Assembly (NCBI RefSeq): GCF_905397285.1
Contig: NZ_CAJPUX010000013.1
Location: 16,008 to 80,007, forward strand
DNA: 64,000 nt
Reading direction: 5' to 3'
Origin: Cupriavidus plantarum
GTDB lineage: Bacteria; Pseudomonadota; Gammaproteobacteria; Burkholderiales; Burkholderiaceae
Shown: piece by piece, positions 41,221-50,993 of the stretch
Position numbering within the stretch: position 1 is the stretch's first letter
Layout of the letters: each line of letters opens with the position of its first letter
The notes under the pieces: generated by a model
What the model was told of the DNA's origin: nothing
Seen by the model: the letters and a program-made list of their open reading frames with translations, nothing else
Database searches by the model: none
Translations under genes and position numbers: made by a program

Positions 41221-42120
41221 TCATCGCGCCGCGAGCACCGCGCGCTCCGGTCCCACGCGCGCCGCGTATTCCTCGACCGTCGTGTCGATCAGATCGAGAA
41301 TCCGCTGCGTCGCCTGAAAGCCGATATCGGTGCGCCATGACGCCGTGACGGGCAGCGCGGGCGGCTGAGGCATCGGCGCGTCCAGTACGACGAGTTCGCC
41401 GCGCGCCAGCGGTTCTTCCACGATGGCTGGCGGAACCACGCCCACGCCGAAGCCGCCGATCAGCAGCCGGACCATTGCGGCCACCGAATTGATGCCGTTG
41501 AGCCGCGCACGCGCCATGCCGTGCTCGCGCAAGAGTTGCGCGAGGTCCTGGTATGGCCGGGAATGCCGCGAGAACGTGATGATCCGATCCCGCGCTGTCT
41601 CCGGCAGATTGGGCGCCGCGATCCACGCGAGTGGATGGCTCAGCAGCGCCGTGCTGGCAATCCCGCTCTCGTGCGTGAGGTCCGTATGCAGCGCGATATC
41701 GATCTGCCCCTCGCGCAGCAGCGTATGCAGCCGCAGCGCGGTATCGACGACCAGTTCGACCTCGAGCTTCGGATGGCGCCGCGTCACGGCGGCGACCATC
41801 TCGGCCAGCCACGTGTGCACGACCGTTTCCATCGCGCCGATCCGCACGACGCCGCTGGCGTTTTCGTCCGCGCGCAGGGCCGTACGGAGCCGCTCCACCG
41901 ACTCGCTCACCGCCTCGGCCTCCGCGAGCACGCGCAGGCCCGCGGCGGTCAGGCGCACGGTTTTCGAGTTGCGCTCCAGCAGGCGCACATCGAGCTCGCG
42001 CTCGAGCGCGGAAATGCGGCTCGAGACCGACGCCTGCGTGGTGAACAGCTTGTCGGCCGCCAGGCTGAAGCTGCGCAGCCTTGCGACCCAGACGAACGTT
42101 TCGATGAACTTCAGATTCAT
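41221..42120 (-). CDS. LysR-family transcriptional regulator
   Basis: 299 residues from ATG 42120, which puts the HTH at the normal place (KFIETFVWVARLRSFSLAAD, KLFTTQASVSSRISALERE). The effector domain follows, with VVRIGAMETVVHTWLAEMVA, REGQIDIALHTDLTHESGIA and IGGFGVGVVPPAIVEEPLAR. It is divergent from the 5-oxoprolinase gene and upstream of the DUF1445-MFS pair, so it likely controls both in response to a pathway intermediate. Confidence 0.88.
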   Translation of the reverse strand: MNLKFIETFVWVARLRSFSLAADKLFTTQASVSSRISALERELDVRLLERNSKTVRLTAAGLRVLAEAEAVSESVERLRTALRADENASGVVRIGAMETVVHTWLAEMVAAVTRRHPKLEVELVVDTALRLHTLLREGQIDIALHTDLTHESGIASTALLSHPLAWIAAPNLPETARDRIITFSRHSRPYQDLAQLLREHGMARARLNGINSVAAMVRLLIGGFGVGVVPPAIVEEPLARGELVVLDAPMPQPPALPVTASWRTDIGFQATQRILDLIDTTVEEYAARVGPERAVLAAR

Positions 42121-42202
42121 GGCGCGTGCGATGACGGTGCAAATGCCCGGAAGTGGGGCAGTGTAGGGCATCCAAATCGAGCATGCGATTTTCTTATGCA
42201 TT

Positions 42203-42226
42203 GGTCCGAAGATTTCTAGTTGGACC
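42203..42226. promoter_or_regulatory. Inverted repeat in the LysR/oxoprolinase intergenic region
   Basis: GGTCC at 42203-42207 and GGACC at 42222-42226 form a short dyad with a 14-base AT-richer centre (GAAGATTTCTAGTT). It lies between the divergent LysR and oxoprolinase genes, where a LysR activator would bind. The arms are short, so this is only a candidate. Confidence 0.35.
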
Positions 42227-42310
42227 GGCGTGGCCGTCGTTTGCAGAATGCCCGAAAAATGTCATACGCCACTACGCGACTGCCACCGCCCATAACGAAG
42301 AGACGACGCC

Positions 42311-45300
42311 ATGCCGAACCCCACGCTTACTCCCCACTCCTCCCCCGACGCATCGTTCGACCCCGACCACACCCGCCGCTGGCAATTCTGGGTGGACCGT
42401 GGCGGCACCTTCACGGATATCGTCGCGCTGCGGCCCGACGGCGGCTTCGTGACGCACAAGCTGCTCTCCGAGAATCCCTCGCGCTACCCGGACGCCGTGA
42501 TCCAGGGCATTCGCGACCTGCTTGGCATCGCGCAGGACGCGCCGTTGCCGCACGAGCAGATCGAGGTCGTCAAGATGGGCACCACGGTGGCCACCAACGC
42601 GCTGCTCGAACGCAAGGGCGCCCGCACGGTGCTGGCCATCACGCGAGGGTTTGGCGACCAGTTGCGCATCGGCTATCAGGATCGCCCCGACATCTTCGCG
42701 CGTCATATCGCGTTGCATGACCAGCTCTACGAGCGCGTGGTCGAGATCAGCGAGCGCGTGGATGCGCAAGGCAACGTGCTGCAGGCGCTCGACGAGGCCG
42801 CCACGCGCGCCGCGCTGACGGACGCCTACACGGCCGGCATCCGCGCCGTCGCGATCGTGCTGATGCATGGCTATCGTCATGGCGGGCACGAGCGCCGCGT
42901 CGCGAAGATCGCGCGGGAGATCGGCTTTACACAGGTCTCCGTGAGCCACGAGACCAGCCCGCTGATGAAGATCGTCGGCCGCGCCGATACCACGCTGATG
43001 GACGCGTACCTGTCGCCGATCCTGCGCGACTACGTCAGCCGTGTCACGCGCCATACGGGCCCCACGCCGCTGATGTTCATGCAGTCGAGCGGCGGTCTCG
43101 CCAGCGCGCAGCGTTTCCAGGGCAAGGATGCGATTCTGTCCGGGCCGGCCGGCGGGGTGGTCGGCGCGGTGAAGACGTGCGCGAATGTCGGCGAGCATCG
43201 CGTCATCGGCTTCGACATGGGCGGCACTTCGACCGACGTGATGCACTACGACGGCGAATACGAGCGCGTATTCGAGACGCAGGTGGCGGGCGTGCGCGTG
43301 CGCGCCCCGATGATGCACGTGCACACCGTCGCGGCCGGCGGCGGCTCCATCTGCACGTTCGAGAACGGGCGCTTCAAGGTCGGCCCGGAATCGGCCGGCG
43401 CCAATCCGGGTCCCGCGTGCTACCGCAATGGCGGCCCGTTGACTGTCACCGACTGCAACGTGATGCTGGGGCGCATCCAGCCCGAGCATTTCCCCCACGT
43501 ATTCGGACCCGAAGGCAATCAGCCGATCGACGTGGACGTGGTGCGCGAGCGCTTTGCGGTGCTGGCGCAGGATGTCGCCGCGCAGAGCGGCGTGAGCATG
43601 ACGCCGGAGGCCGTGGCCGAGGGCTTCCTGTCCGTGGCGGTGGACAGCATGGCGCGCGCGATCAAGATGATCTCCGTCGAGCGCGGCTACGACGTGAGCG
43701 ACTACGCCATGTGCTCGTTCGGCGGCGCCGGCGGCCAGCATGCCTGCCGCGTGGCGGACGTGCTCGGCATCGGCCGCGTGGTCATCCATCCCTTTGCGGG
43801 CGTGCTGTCCGCGCTGGGCATGGGTCTCTCCGATCTGCGCGCCTTGCGTGAATTCGCGGTGGAAGAGGTGCTCGACGACCGCGCGGTGGCGGCGCTGCAA
43901 GGCGCGTGGGCGCGGGTGGCCGACGAGGCCGGCGGCGAGCTCGCCGCGCAGCAGGTCCCGGCAAGCGCTGTGACGTACGTCGAGCGCGCGCGCATCAAGT
44001 ACAAGGACACCGACACCCCGATCGAAGTCGATCGCGCGGCAGCCGCGGACATGGCGCTCGCCTTCGAGCAGGCGCACCGTCAGCGCTTCGGCTTCGCGAT
44101 GGAAGGCAAGCCGCTGGTCATCGAATCCATCGCCGTGGAAGCCATCGGCGTGATGGACGTGGCCGGTACACGCGAGGGCGCGCTGGCGGCGGCCGGTCAT
44201 CAGGGCAAATCGTCATCGGCAATCGGCATTGCGCCGGCCAACGAGACCGTCACGCTGTACGTGAGCGCGGACGACGACGGCGCTCAGGTCGCCACACAAG
44301 CGGGCTGGGGCGACGTCCCCCTGCGCCGCCGCCGCGCGCTCGCCGCTGGCGACCGCGTCGAGGGGCCCGCGCTGATCAGCGAAGACATCTCGACGATCGT
44401 GGTCGAACCGGGCTGGACCGCGACCGTCCTCGACGATGGCACCCTGCGTCTCGCGCGCACGGGTGAACGCAGCCGCCATGGCGGCATCACCACGGAACGC
44501 CATCCGGTGCATCTGGAGATCTTCAACAACCTGTTCATGTCGATCGCCCAGCAGATGGGCACCACGCTCGAAAAGACGTCGCGCTCGGTGAACATGAAGG
44601 AGCGTCTCGATTTCTCGTGCGCGCTGTTCGACGCGGAAGGCAACCTCATCGCCAATGCGCCGCATATCCCCGTGCACCTGGGCTCGATGAGCGACAGCGT
44701 GCGCGCCGTGATCGATGGACACCGCCAGCACATGGCGCCGGGCGATGTGTACATGCTCAACGTGCCGTATAACGGCGGCACGCACCTGCCGGATATCACC
44801 GTGGTGATGCCGGTGTTCGACCGCGCCGATGGCGGCCTGCTGTTCTACGTCGCCGCGCGGGGTCATCATGGCGACGTGGGCGGTATCACGCCGGGTTCCA
44901 TGCCATCGGCCAGCGTGTCGATCGAGCAGGAAGGCGTGCTGCTGGACAATGTGCGCATCGCGCGCAACGGCGTGTTCCTCGAGGCGGCCGTACGCGAGCT
45001 GTTCGCGAGCGGCCCGTATCCGGCGCGCAATATCGACCAGAACATCGCCGACCTGATCGCGCAGGTCGCCGCCTGCGAGACCGGCGTCAACGAACTGATG
45101 CGCGCGATCCACCACTATGGCCGCGACGTGGTCCTGGCCTATATGGGTCACGTGCAGGACAACGCCGAGGAAGCGGTGCGACGTGCCGCGCAGCGCCTCA
45201 AGGAGGGCGAGTATGCATGCGAGATGGACGATGGCGCGGTGATCCGCGTGCGCGTGTCGATCGATCGCGAACGCGGGCAGGTAAAGGTGGACTTCACCGG

Positions 45301-46027
45301 GACGAGCGCGCAGCGGCCGACCAACTTCAACGCGCCGCGCTCCATCTGCAAGGCGGCCGTGCTGTACGTGTTCCGCACGCTGATCGACGAAGCGATTCCG
45401 ATGAACGAAGGCGTGCTGCGGCCGATCGATATCGTGATTCCGACGGGCTCGATGCTGAGCCCCGTGTATCCGGCCGCGGTGGTAGCGGGCAACGTGGAAG
45501 TCTCGCAGGCCGCGACCGATGCGCTGTACGGCGCGCTGGGCGTGCTGGCCGCCTCGCAGGGCACGATGAACAATTTCACGTTCGGCGATGCCCAGCGTCA
45601 GTACTACGAGACCATCGCGGGCGGCTCGGGCGCGGGTCCCGACCATCACGGTACGTCGGCCGTGCAGACGCACATGACCAACTCGCGCATGACCGATCCG
45701 GAAGTGCTGGAGACGCGCTTCCCGGTGCTCGTGGAAACGCATGCGATCCGCTATGGCAGCGGCGGCGATGGCAAGTGGCGTGGCGGTGACGGCGCGATCC
45801 GCAAGATCCGCTTCCGCGAGCCGATGACCGCGAGCATCCTCGCGGGACGCCGTCGCGTGCGGCCGTTCGGTCTTGCCGGCGGCAGCGATGCGGCCGCGGG
45901 CTGCAACTGGATCGAGCGCGCGGATGGCGCCGTGGAGCATTTCGGCGCGACCCACACCGCAACGCTCAACGCGGGCGACGCGTTCGTGATCGAGACGCCT
46001 GGAGGCGGCGGTTACGGCAAGGCCTGA
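42311..46027 (+). CDS. Fused hydantoinase A/B, 5-oxoprolinase-type ATP-dependent hydrolase
   Basis: 1238 residues, the size of fused oxoprolinases. The N-terminal HyuA half has the actin-like ATP site WVDRGGTFTDIVALRPDG, VVKMGTTVATNALLERKGA, FMQSSGGLASAQ and GFDMGGTSTDVM. The C-terminal HyuB half (from about residue 735) begins HPVHLEIFNNLFMSIAQQMG and contains DVYMLNVPYNGGTHLPDITV, ARGHHGDVGGITPGSMP and GSGAGPDHHGTSAVQTHMTN. Such enzymes open the ring of 5-oxoproline, hydantoins or related lactams using ATP. DUF1445, MFS and SLC13 neighbours suggest an oxoproline/glutamate-type substrate; hydantoin or acetophenone-like substrates are not excluded. Confidence 0.9.
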   Translation: MPNPTLTPHSSPDASFDPDHTRRWQFWVDRGGTFTDIVALRPDGGFVTHKLLSENPSRYPDAVIQGIRDLLGIAQDAPLPHEQIEVVKMGTTVATNALLERKGARTVLAITRGFGDQLRIGYQDRPDIFARHIALHDQLYERVVEISERVDAQGNVLQALDEAATRAALTDAYTAGIRAVAIVLMHGYRHGGHERRVAKIAREIGFTQVSVSHETSPLMKIVGRADTTLMDAYLSPILRDYVSRVTRHTGPTPLMFMQSSGGLASAQRFQGKDAILSGPAGGVVGAVKTCANVGEHRVIGFDMGGTSTDVMHYDGEYERVFETQVAGVRVRAPMMHVHTVAAGGGSICTFENGRFKVGPESAGANPGPACYRNGGPLTVTDCNVMLGRIQPEHFPHVFGPEGNQPIDVDVVRERFAVLAQDVAAQSGVSMTPEAVAEGFLSVAVDSMARAIKMISVERGYDVSDYAMCSFGGAGGQHACRVADVLGIGRVVIHPFAGVLSALGMGLSDLRALREFAVEEVLDDRAVAALQGAWARVADEAGGELAAQQVPASAVTYVERARIKYKDTDTPIEVDRAAAADMALAFEQAHRQRFGFAMEGKPLVIESIAVEAIGVMDVAGTREGALAAAGHQGKSSSAIGIAPANETVTLYVSADDDGAQVATQAGWGDVPLRRRRALAAGDRVEGPALISEDISTIVVEPGWTATVLDDGTLRLARTGERSRHGGITTERHPVHLEIFNNLFMSIAQQMGTTLEKTSRSVNMKERLDFSCALFDAEGNLIANAPHIPVHLGSMSDSVRAVIDGHRQHMAPGDVYMLNVPYNGGTHLPDITVVMPVFDRADGGLLFYVAARGHHGDVGGITPGSMPSASVSIEQEGVLLDNVRIARNGVFLEAAVRELFASGPYPARNIDQNIADLIAQVAACETGVNELMRAIHHYGRDVVLAYMGHVQDNAEEAVRRAAQRLKEGEYACEMDDGAVIRVRVSIDRERGQVKVDFTGTSAQRPTNFNAPRSICKAAVLYVFRTLIDEAIPMNEGVLRPIDIVIPTGSMLSPVYPAAVVAGNVEVSQAATDALYGALGVLAASQGTMNNFTFGDAQRQYYETIAGGSGAGPDHHGTSAVQTHMTNSRMTDPEVLETRFPVLVETHAIRYGSGGDGKWRGGDGAIRKIRFREPMTASILAGRRRVRPFGLAGGSDAAAGCNWIERADGAVEHFGATHTATLNAGDAFVIETPGGGGYGKA

Positions 46028-46043
46028 TGCAAGGAGCGCGCGC

Positions 46044-47498
46044 TCAATGCAGATAGCCGAGCGCGCGCCACCACGCGTAGTCGAGCGGCAGCAGCACGAC
46101 AACGGTGATGGCCGCCAACGCGAGGCATAGCCGCGTGCCATGCCGCAATCCCACGCCGCCGAGCTGCATCGCGATCATGATCGGCGGCGACTGATACGGC
46201 AGGAACACCGTGGAGAAGACGGGCACCTGCAGCATCAGCACGGTCTCGAGCGGCATCCCCGTGGCTGCCGCCAGATCCTTGGCCAGCGGCGTGAGCACGG
46301 CGGGCAATGCAGGCAGGGTCGATACCAGTCCCAGCGCCGCGCCCATCGCGCTCAGCGCGCCGACATTCCCGACGGTATGGCCGGGCGCAAGCGGCAGCCA
46401 ATGCAGCAGCGCCCCGCTGATGGCCGTGCCGAGGCCCGTGGATTCGACGACGGCGCCCAATCCCAGAAAGCCGGCCACATACAGCAGCGGCACGAGGTGC
46501 ACCTGCTCGTTCAGGGCTTTCGACGGCACCAGGCCCATGCCGGGGAGCAGGCAGACGATGCACGCGGCCAGCGAGATCCATGCGGGCGAGATGCCATGCC
46601 ACGCGTCGGTCGCGAAGCCAGCCACCGCCAGCGCGAGGATCACGGCAAGCTGCCGCTCCTGCCGGCTCATCGGCGCGTGATGCGCTGCCTGCTGCGGCGG
46701 CATCGGCCCCGTCTCCGGGAACAGCTTGCACACGAGCCATACGAGGATCACCGTCTTCAGCAATCCCAGCACCGGGAAATGCAGCAGCAGATAGCTGCCG
46801 TAGCTCAGGTTGATGCCATACAGCGAACTCGCGGCACCCAGCAGCACGCTGTTTGGGATGTTCGCGGGCAGGATCGTCGCGGGCGGCATGTAGCTGGCCG
46901 CGGCGACGGTCAGTACCATGCCGATGCGGCCGTTCGAGTGCGGACCGAAGCCGAGCCGGTCCGCCAATGCGAGCACGATCGGCATCAGCAGCAGCACGCG
47001 GCCCGTCGTCGAGGGCATCAGGAACGCGAGTCCCACGGCCGTCGCGGCGACGGTGGCGATGACCTGCGGATACCGGTTCGCGCGCTGATGGAAGATGCGG
47101 TCCGCGAGGCGGAGCGCGAGTCCCGTGTTGCGCAGCGCGACACCGGTGACGGCCCCCCCGAACATCAGCCACCACGCGGCGGAGGCGAAGCCGGAGAACA
47201 CCACCGTCGGCGGCGCGATGTGGAACACCACCGCGCACAGGAAGAACAGCAGCGTGGTCGTCGGCTCGGGCAGCACGCCCACCGCCCAGCAGCAGACCGT
47301 CGATAGCACGAGCGCCGCGGCCAGGATCAGCTTGGGCGAGGCGCCAGCCGCATGCCCCGCGACTGTTGCCACGGCGATGCACGCGAGGATCAGCAGGGCG
47401 GCGCGAATCGAATCGGCGGCGCGTCCGGCGGTATTGGGGGGAGGCGGGGCAGTCTTGGCGGTCGCGCCTGTGTCGGTGCGTCCCGGTGTGGCGGTCAT
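46044..47498 (-). CDS. SLC13/DASS-family anion permease
   Basis: 484 residues, polytopic, with the first 35 residues polar. Typical stretches are GFASAAWWLMFGGAVTGVAL, AVGLAFLMPSTTGRVLLLMP, the Asn/Pro-rich re-entrant loop PPATILPANIPNSVLLGAAS and VFLPYQSPPIMIAMQLGGVG. The family moves di- and tricarboxylates or similar anions with sodium or by exchange. It is convergent with the oxoprolinase gene, 16 bases apart. It may import the acid used there or export a dicarboxylate product. Confidence 0.85.
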   Translation of the reverse strand: MTATPGRTDTGATAKTAPPPPNTAGRAADSIRAALLILACIAVATVAGHAAGASPKLILAAALVLSTVCCWAVGVLPEPTTTLLFFLCAVVFHIAPPTVVFSGFASAAWWLMFGGAVTGVALRNTGLALRLADRIFHQRANRYPQVIATVAATAVGLAFLMPSTTGRVLLLMPIVLALADRLGFGPHSNGRIGMVLTVAAASYMPPATILPANIPNSVLLGAASSLYGINLSYGSYLLLHFPVLGLLKTVILVWLVCKLFPETGPMPPQQAAHHAPMSRQERQLAVILALAVAGFATDAWHGISPAWISLAACIVCLLPGMGLVPSKALNEQVHLVPLLYVAGFLGLGAVVESTGLGTAISGALLHWLPLAPGHTVGNVGALSAMGAALGLVSTLPALPAVLTPLAKDLAAATGMPLETVLMLQVPVFSTVFLPYQSPPIMIAMQLGGVGLRHGTRLCLALAAITVVVLLPLDYAWWRALGYLH

Positions 47499-47628
47499 GG
47501 CGGGTTGTCTCGGCTATGGCACCGTCCACGCGGCGGTGCCTGTTGTCGTGTACCGGCATCGTACGACGACATGCCCCCGCCGCGTTACATTTTTTAGGCA
47601 GCCCCTGACTATCGCGGGCTGCGCACGC

Positions 47629-48288
47629 TCAGCGCGCTTTCCGAAACGTCAGGTTGATGCGTTCGTGGCCCAGCACCGGATGGTCGCCGTCCGCCAGCGG
47701 CGCGATCCCATGGAACACGAGCCGAGATGGCCCGCCCCAGACGACCACATCGCCGTGGACGAGCCGGATCCGCGTGGGCCGGTCCGCCCGCCGCAATCCG
47801 CCAAACAGGAAGGTCGCGGGCAGCCCGAGCGATACCGATACGATGGGCGCGCCCAGATCCTGCTCGTCGCGATCCTGATGCAGCGACAGCCGCGTTCCCG
47901 GCAGATAACGGTTGATCAGGCAGGCGTCCGGCGCAAAGCCGTCATACCCGGCGGCCGACGCCGCGCGCCGCGCCAGCGAGAGAAATGGCGCCGGCATGGG
48001 CGGCCACGGCAGCCCGCTATCCGGATCGATGGGGTCATAGCGATAGCCCGTGCGATCCGACACCCATCCATAGCTGCCGCAATTCGTCATGGCCACGGAC
48101 ATGCGCAGGCCGCCGGGCGTGACCAGGTGCCGCCACGGGGCGCGGTCCGTCACGTCGCGCACGGCCGCAAGCAAGGCGTCGTCGTCATCGCGGGCGAAGC
48201 GCCGAAGCAACACCGCGCCGGGCGCGAGGGTCTCGATGGGGTTGTCGTCCGCCTCTGGCGGGAGCGAGTCGAAGAGATCGAAAGTCAT
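47629..48288 (-). CDS. alkB: AlkB, 2-oxoglutarate/Fe(II) DNA repair dioxygenase
   Basis: 219 residues from ATG 48288. The iron ligands are the H and D of LSLHQDRDEQD and the H of RLVFHGIAPL; the 2-oxoglutarate-binding arginines lie in GHERINLTFRKAR at the C-terminus. Substrate-loop residues TNCGSYGWVSDRTGYRYDPI and CLINRYLPGTRLSLH are as in E. coli AlkB. It reverses 1-methyladenine and 3-methylcytosine damage. No ada gene is adjacent. An upstream open frame to 48429 does not resemble the family. Confidence 0.92.
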   Translation of the reverse strand: MTFDLFDSLPPEADDNPIETLAPGAVLLRRFARDDDDALLAAVRDVTDRAPWRHLVTPGGLRMSVAMTNCGSYGWVSDRTGYRYDPIDPDSGLPWPPMPAPFLSLARRAASAAGYDGFAPDACLINRYLPGTRLSLHQDRDEQDLGAPIVSVSLGLPATFLFGGLRRADRPTRIRLVHGDVVVWGGPSRLVFHGIAPLADGDHPVLGHERINLTFRKAR

Positions 48289-48572
48289 GATGCGTTGGGG
48301 GGAATCACCCCAGGAACGAGGCGCGCCGTGGCGCACTCCTCCAGACCGCTCGATTATGCCCCCATTCGGCAACCCGCCCCGCGGCGCGCACCAAAATGGA
48401 AATTCACACGCAAGGTGTTTACAAGCCATCCAATTAATTTATCATCCGCGTGTCATCGGTAATCGATAAATCGTTGCTTGCGTTTTGCAAGTATTTTCGC
48501 GCCTTTTATCGAATCCGATGTTCTGGCACGTGCAAATTTAAAAAGAAAGCACGTTCACGCAAAGAAGGGTCA

Positions 48573-50993
48573 ATGATGCATCGAAAATCTCAAGCGCCAT
48601 CGCGCTGGATGGCGGCCGTCTGTCGTTCCGCATGTCGTTCCGCCTGTCGCTTATTCGGCGCGGGCCTGGCCGCCAGCATCCTCACGCTCTCGGGCTGCGG
48701 CGGCGGCGATGGCTCCGGCGGCGGCAATACCGGCAACGGCGGCAACGGCAGTAACGGGACGGGTCCTTCGACCAATCAGCCGCTACCGGTCGGCGCGTTC
48801 ACGCCGCTGAGCTGGTCCAACGTCGAGCCCTCGACCCAGTACACGCTTGCGGACGGCACGCTCGTGACGCGCGTGGGCGGCCGGGTGCGCGACCGCCATG
48901 CGCGCGAAACGTCGGAAAATGGCACGAATGTCGGCGGGGATTTGTATGGCATTTTCGCGCCGCATTATTTTGAGCGCCGGACCCACGCCATCACGATTTA
49001 CGATAACGTTTCTCCGGCCAATCCGGCGGAGCGAATCCTCACGTTGGTCATCAAGCCGCAATGGTGGATGTATGGCACCAATTTCCGGTTCGGGTTTATC
49101 GGCCGCCGCGACGGCGACGATCCGGGGCCGACGGCGGTGGCGCTGTACGGCGACAACGGCGGCGTCAAGCGTCTGCCCGCCGGCATGCTCAAGGAGGGCC
49201 AGGAGTTGCGCACGCCCATCGCCAACTACGACAGCCTGGGCGAGGATCCCGATACCAATTACGACACCGATCTGAACGTGCCGCCGCAGGACGGCGAATT
49301 CGTGCTGGTCAAGCAGATCAAGACGCTGCCGCGCCTGAACCGGGGGCTGCGCAATGGCGACCTCGTCGAGTTCGAACTCGGCATCTTCCTCGCCGGCAGG
49401 CAGGGCGATGCGCTCGGCCGCTTCAACTACTACGCGGACGTCATCACCTATAAGGTCGGATCGCCCGGCGTGGTGCCGTGGTTCCGCGGCCCGTGCTGCG
49501 ACGCTGCCGCGATTCCCTGGGATACGAAGCTGATACCGGCCGAAGCCTATGCGGGCGGGCCGATGATGACGCTCCATGAAGATGCGTCGAACGAACCGGA
49601 GATGCAGCTGCTCCAGTCGTCGCCGAATATTGCTGGCCGCAACATCCAGCCGTTCGTCGAAGGCCGTCGGCTGTTCCACTCGTCGTTCCTCACGGGCGCG
49701 CACGTGGAGGCCGGCAACCCGACGCTGTTCGATACGCTCGCGAACCGCGCGGGCCCGAGGTTCCAGGAAGCGGCCTGCGTGCAGTGCCACACGAACAACG
49801 GCAAGAGTTCGCCGGGCTTCAACGTGCCGCTCAACAACATGGTCGTGCTGACCGGTTCGGCCGATGCCAACGGCAACGTTGCGCCCGATGCGCGCTTCGG
49901 CGGTCGCATCTGGCAGGGGCTCGTGACCGATGGCGGCCGGACGTACGATGGCCGCAATGCGATCCTGCGGGTGTCGAGCTATCGCAATATGTCCGGCAAA
50001 TATCCGGATGGTTCGGCCTATACGCTGCAGACGCCGGTCTACACGCTGACGGACGTCAATGGCAACACGCTGCCGATGCCCGATCGCATGTCCGTTCGCG
50101 CTTCGCCGCATCTCGCGGGCATGGGACTGCTGGAAGCGGTTCCCGAAGCGACGCTCGTGGCGCTGGCGCAGGCGAGCGCGACCGATCCGGACGGCACGCT
50201 TGGCCGCGTGCAGGTGGTGCCCGATGCGGTCGATCCGCGCATCTCTCGCGTGGGCCGCTTTGGATGGAAGGCGTCGTCCGCCACGGTGCTGCAGCAGACG
50301 GCCGACGCGCTCAACGGCGACATGGGCGTGACCACGTCGCTGCTGCCGAAGCATTTCTGCGGCCGCGCGACCGCCGGCAGTGACTGCCGCGCGGCGGATG
50401 CCAACGGTCCCGAACTTGCCGATGCCGATGTCGACCGCATCTCGCATTACCTCAGCCTGCTTGGCGTCCCGGCGCAGCGGCATTTCAGGGGGCAGCAGTT
50501 CAACGGCATCCCGGCGCCCACGATCGTCGAGCAACTGAAGCAGGGCGGAGCCGTCATCACCGCCGCGCAGCAAGCCGAAAATCGCATGCAGGATCGCGTG
50601 GCGCGTGGCGGCCAGTTGTTCGCCCAGGCGCGTTGCACGTCTTGCCATGCGGCGTCGCTGACGACCGGCGGAGCGCACAAGTTCGCGGAGCTGCGCAATC
50701 AGCTGATCCATCCGTACACCGATCTGCTGCTGCACGACATGGGCCCCGACCTCGCGGACAACTATCCGCAGGGCAACGCCGGCGGCTCCGAATGGCGGAC
50801 CGCGCCGCTGTGGGGTCTGGGCCTGCTTGCGAGCATCGACCCGAACACTCGCTATCTGCACGACGGCCGCGCCCGCACGATCGAGGAAGCGATCCTCTGG
50901 CACGGCGGCCAGGGCAGCGCGGCGCGGGACCGGTTCAAGGCACTGGGTGCCGATGACCGTCAGCAACTGATCGACTTTGTGAACTCCCTATGA
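48573..50993 (+). CDS. Di-heme oxidoreductase (DHOR) lipoprotein with extra N-terminal domain
   Basis: 806 residues from ATG 48573 (GAAGGGTCA upstream). A lipobox LTLSGCGGGD precedes a Gly/Asn/Ser-rich linker of about 25 residues, so the protein is a lipoprotein with its body held off the membrane. Heme sites are CVQCH (C402) and CTSCH (C688). The C-terminal text PYTDLLLHDMGPDLAD, SEWRTAPLWGLGLLAS and YLHDGRARTIEEAILWHGGQ is diagnostic of DHOR (putative di-heme peroxidase). Residues about 75-320 form an added domain I do not recognise (IKPQWWMYGTNFRFGFIGRR). The next gene overlaps its stop by four bases. Confidence 0.87.
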   Translation: MMHRKSQAPSRWMAAVCRSACRSACRLFGAGLAASILTLSGCGGGDGSGGGNTGNGGNGSNGTGPSTNQPLPVGAFTPLSWSNVEPSTQYTLADGTLVTRVGGRVRDRHARETSENGTNVGGDLYGIFAPHYFERRTHAITIYDNVSPANPAERILTLVIKPQWWMYGTNFRFGFIGRRDGDDPGPTAVALYGDNGGVKRLPAGMLKEGQELRTPIANYDSLGEDPDTNYDTDLNVPPQDGEFVLVKQIKTLPRLNRGLRNGDLVEFELGIFLAGRQGDALGRFNYYADVITYKVGSPGVVPWFRGPCCDAAAIPWDTKLIPAEAYAGGPMMTLHEDASNEPEMQLLQSSPNIAGRNIQPFVEGRRLFHSSFLTGAHVEAGNPTLFDTLANRAGPRFQEAACVQCHTNNGKSSPGFNVPLNNMVVLTGSADANGNVAPDARFGGRIWQGLVTDGGRTYDGRNAILRVSSYRNMSGKYPDGSAYTLQTPVYTLTDVNGNTLPMPDRMSVRASPHLAGMGLLEAVPEATLVALAQASATDPDGTLGRVQVVPDAVDPRISRVGRFGWKASSATVLQQTADALNGDMGVTTSLLPKHFCGRATAGSDCRAADANGPELADADVDRISHYLSLLGVPAQRHFRGQQFNGIPAPTIVEQLKQGGAVITAAQQAENRMQDRVARGGQLFAQARCTSCHAASLTTGGAHKFAELRNQLIHPYTDLLLHDMGPDLADNYPQGNAGGSEWRTAPLWGLGLLASIDPNTRYLHDGRARTIEEAILWHGGQGSAARDRFKALGADDRQQLIDFVNSL

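Noticed and set aside
42272..44200. Long minus-strand frame opposite the HyuA half of the oxoprolinase
   Set aside because: Its His/Arg/Ala-rich text without motifs marks it as an antisense shadow.
44213..46141. Long open frame on the minus strand opposite the oxoprolinase gene
   Set aside because: Its composition (Arg/His/Ala-rich, no motifs) is that of an antisense shadow in GC-rich DNA, and the plus strand frame is an unambiguous enzyme.
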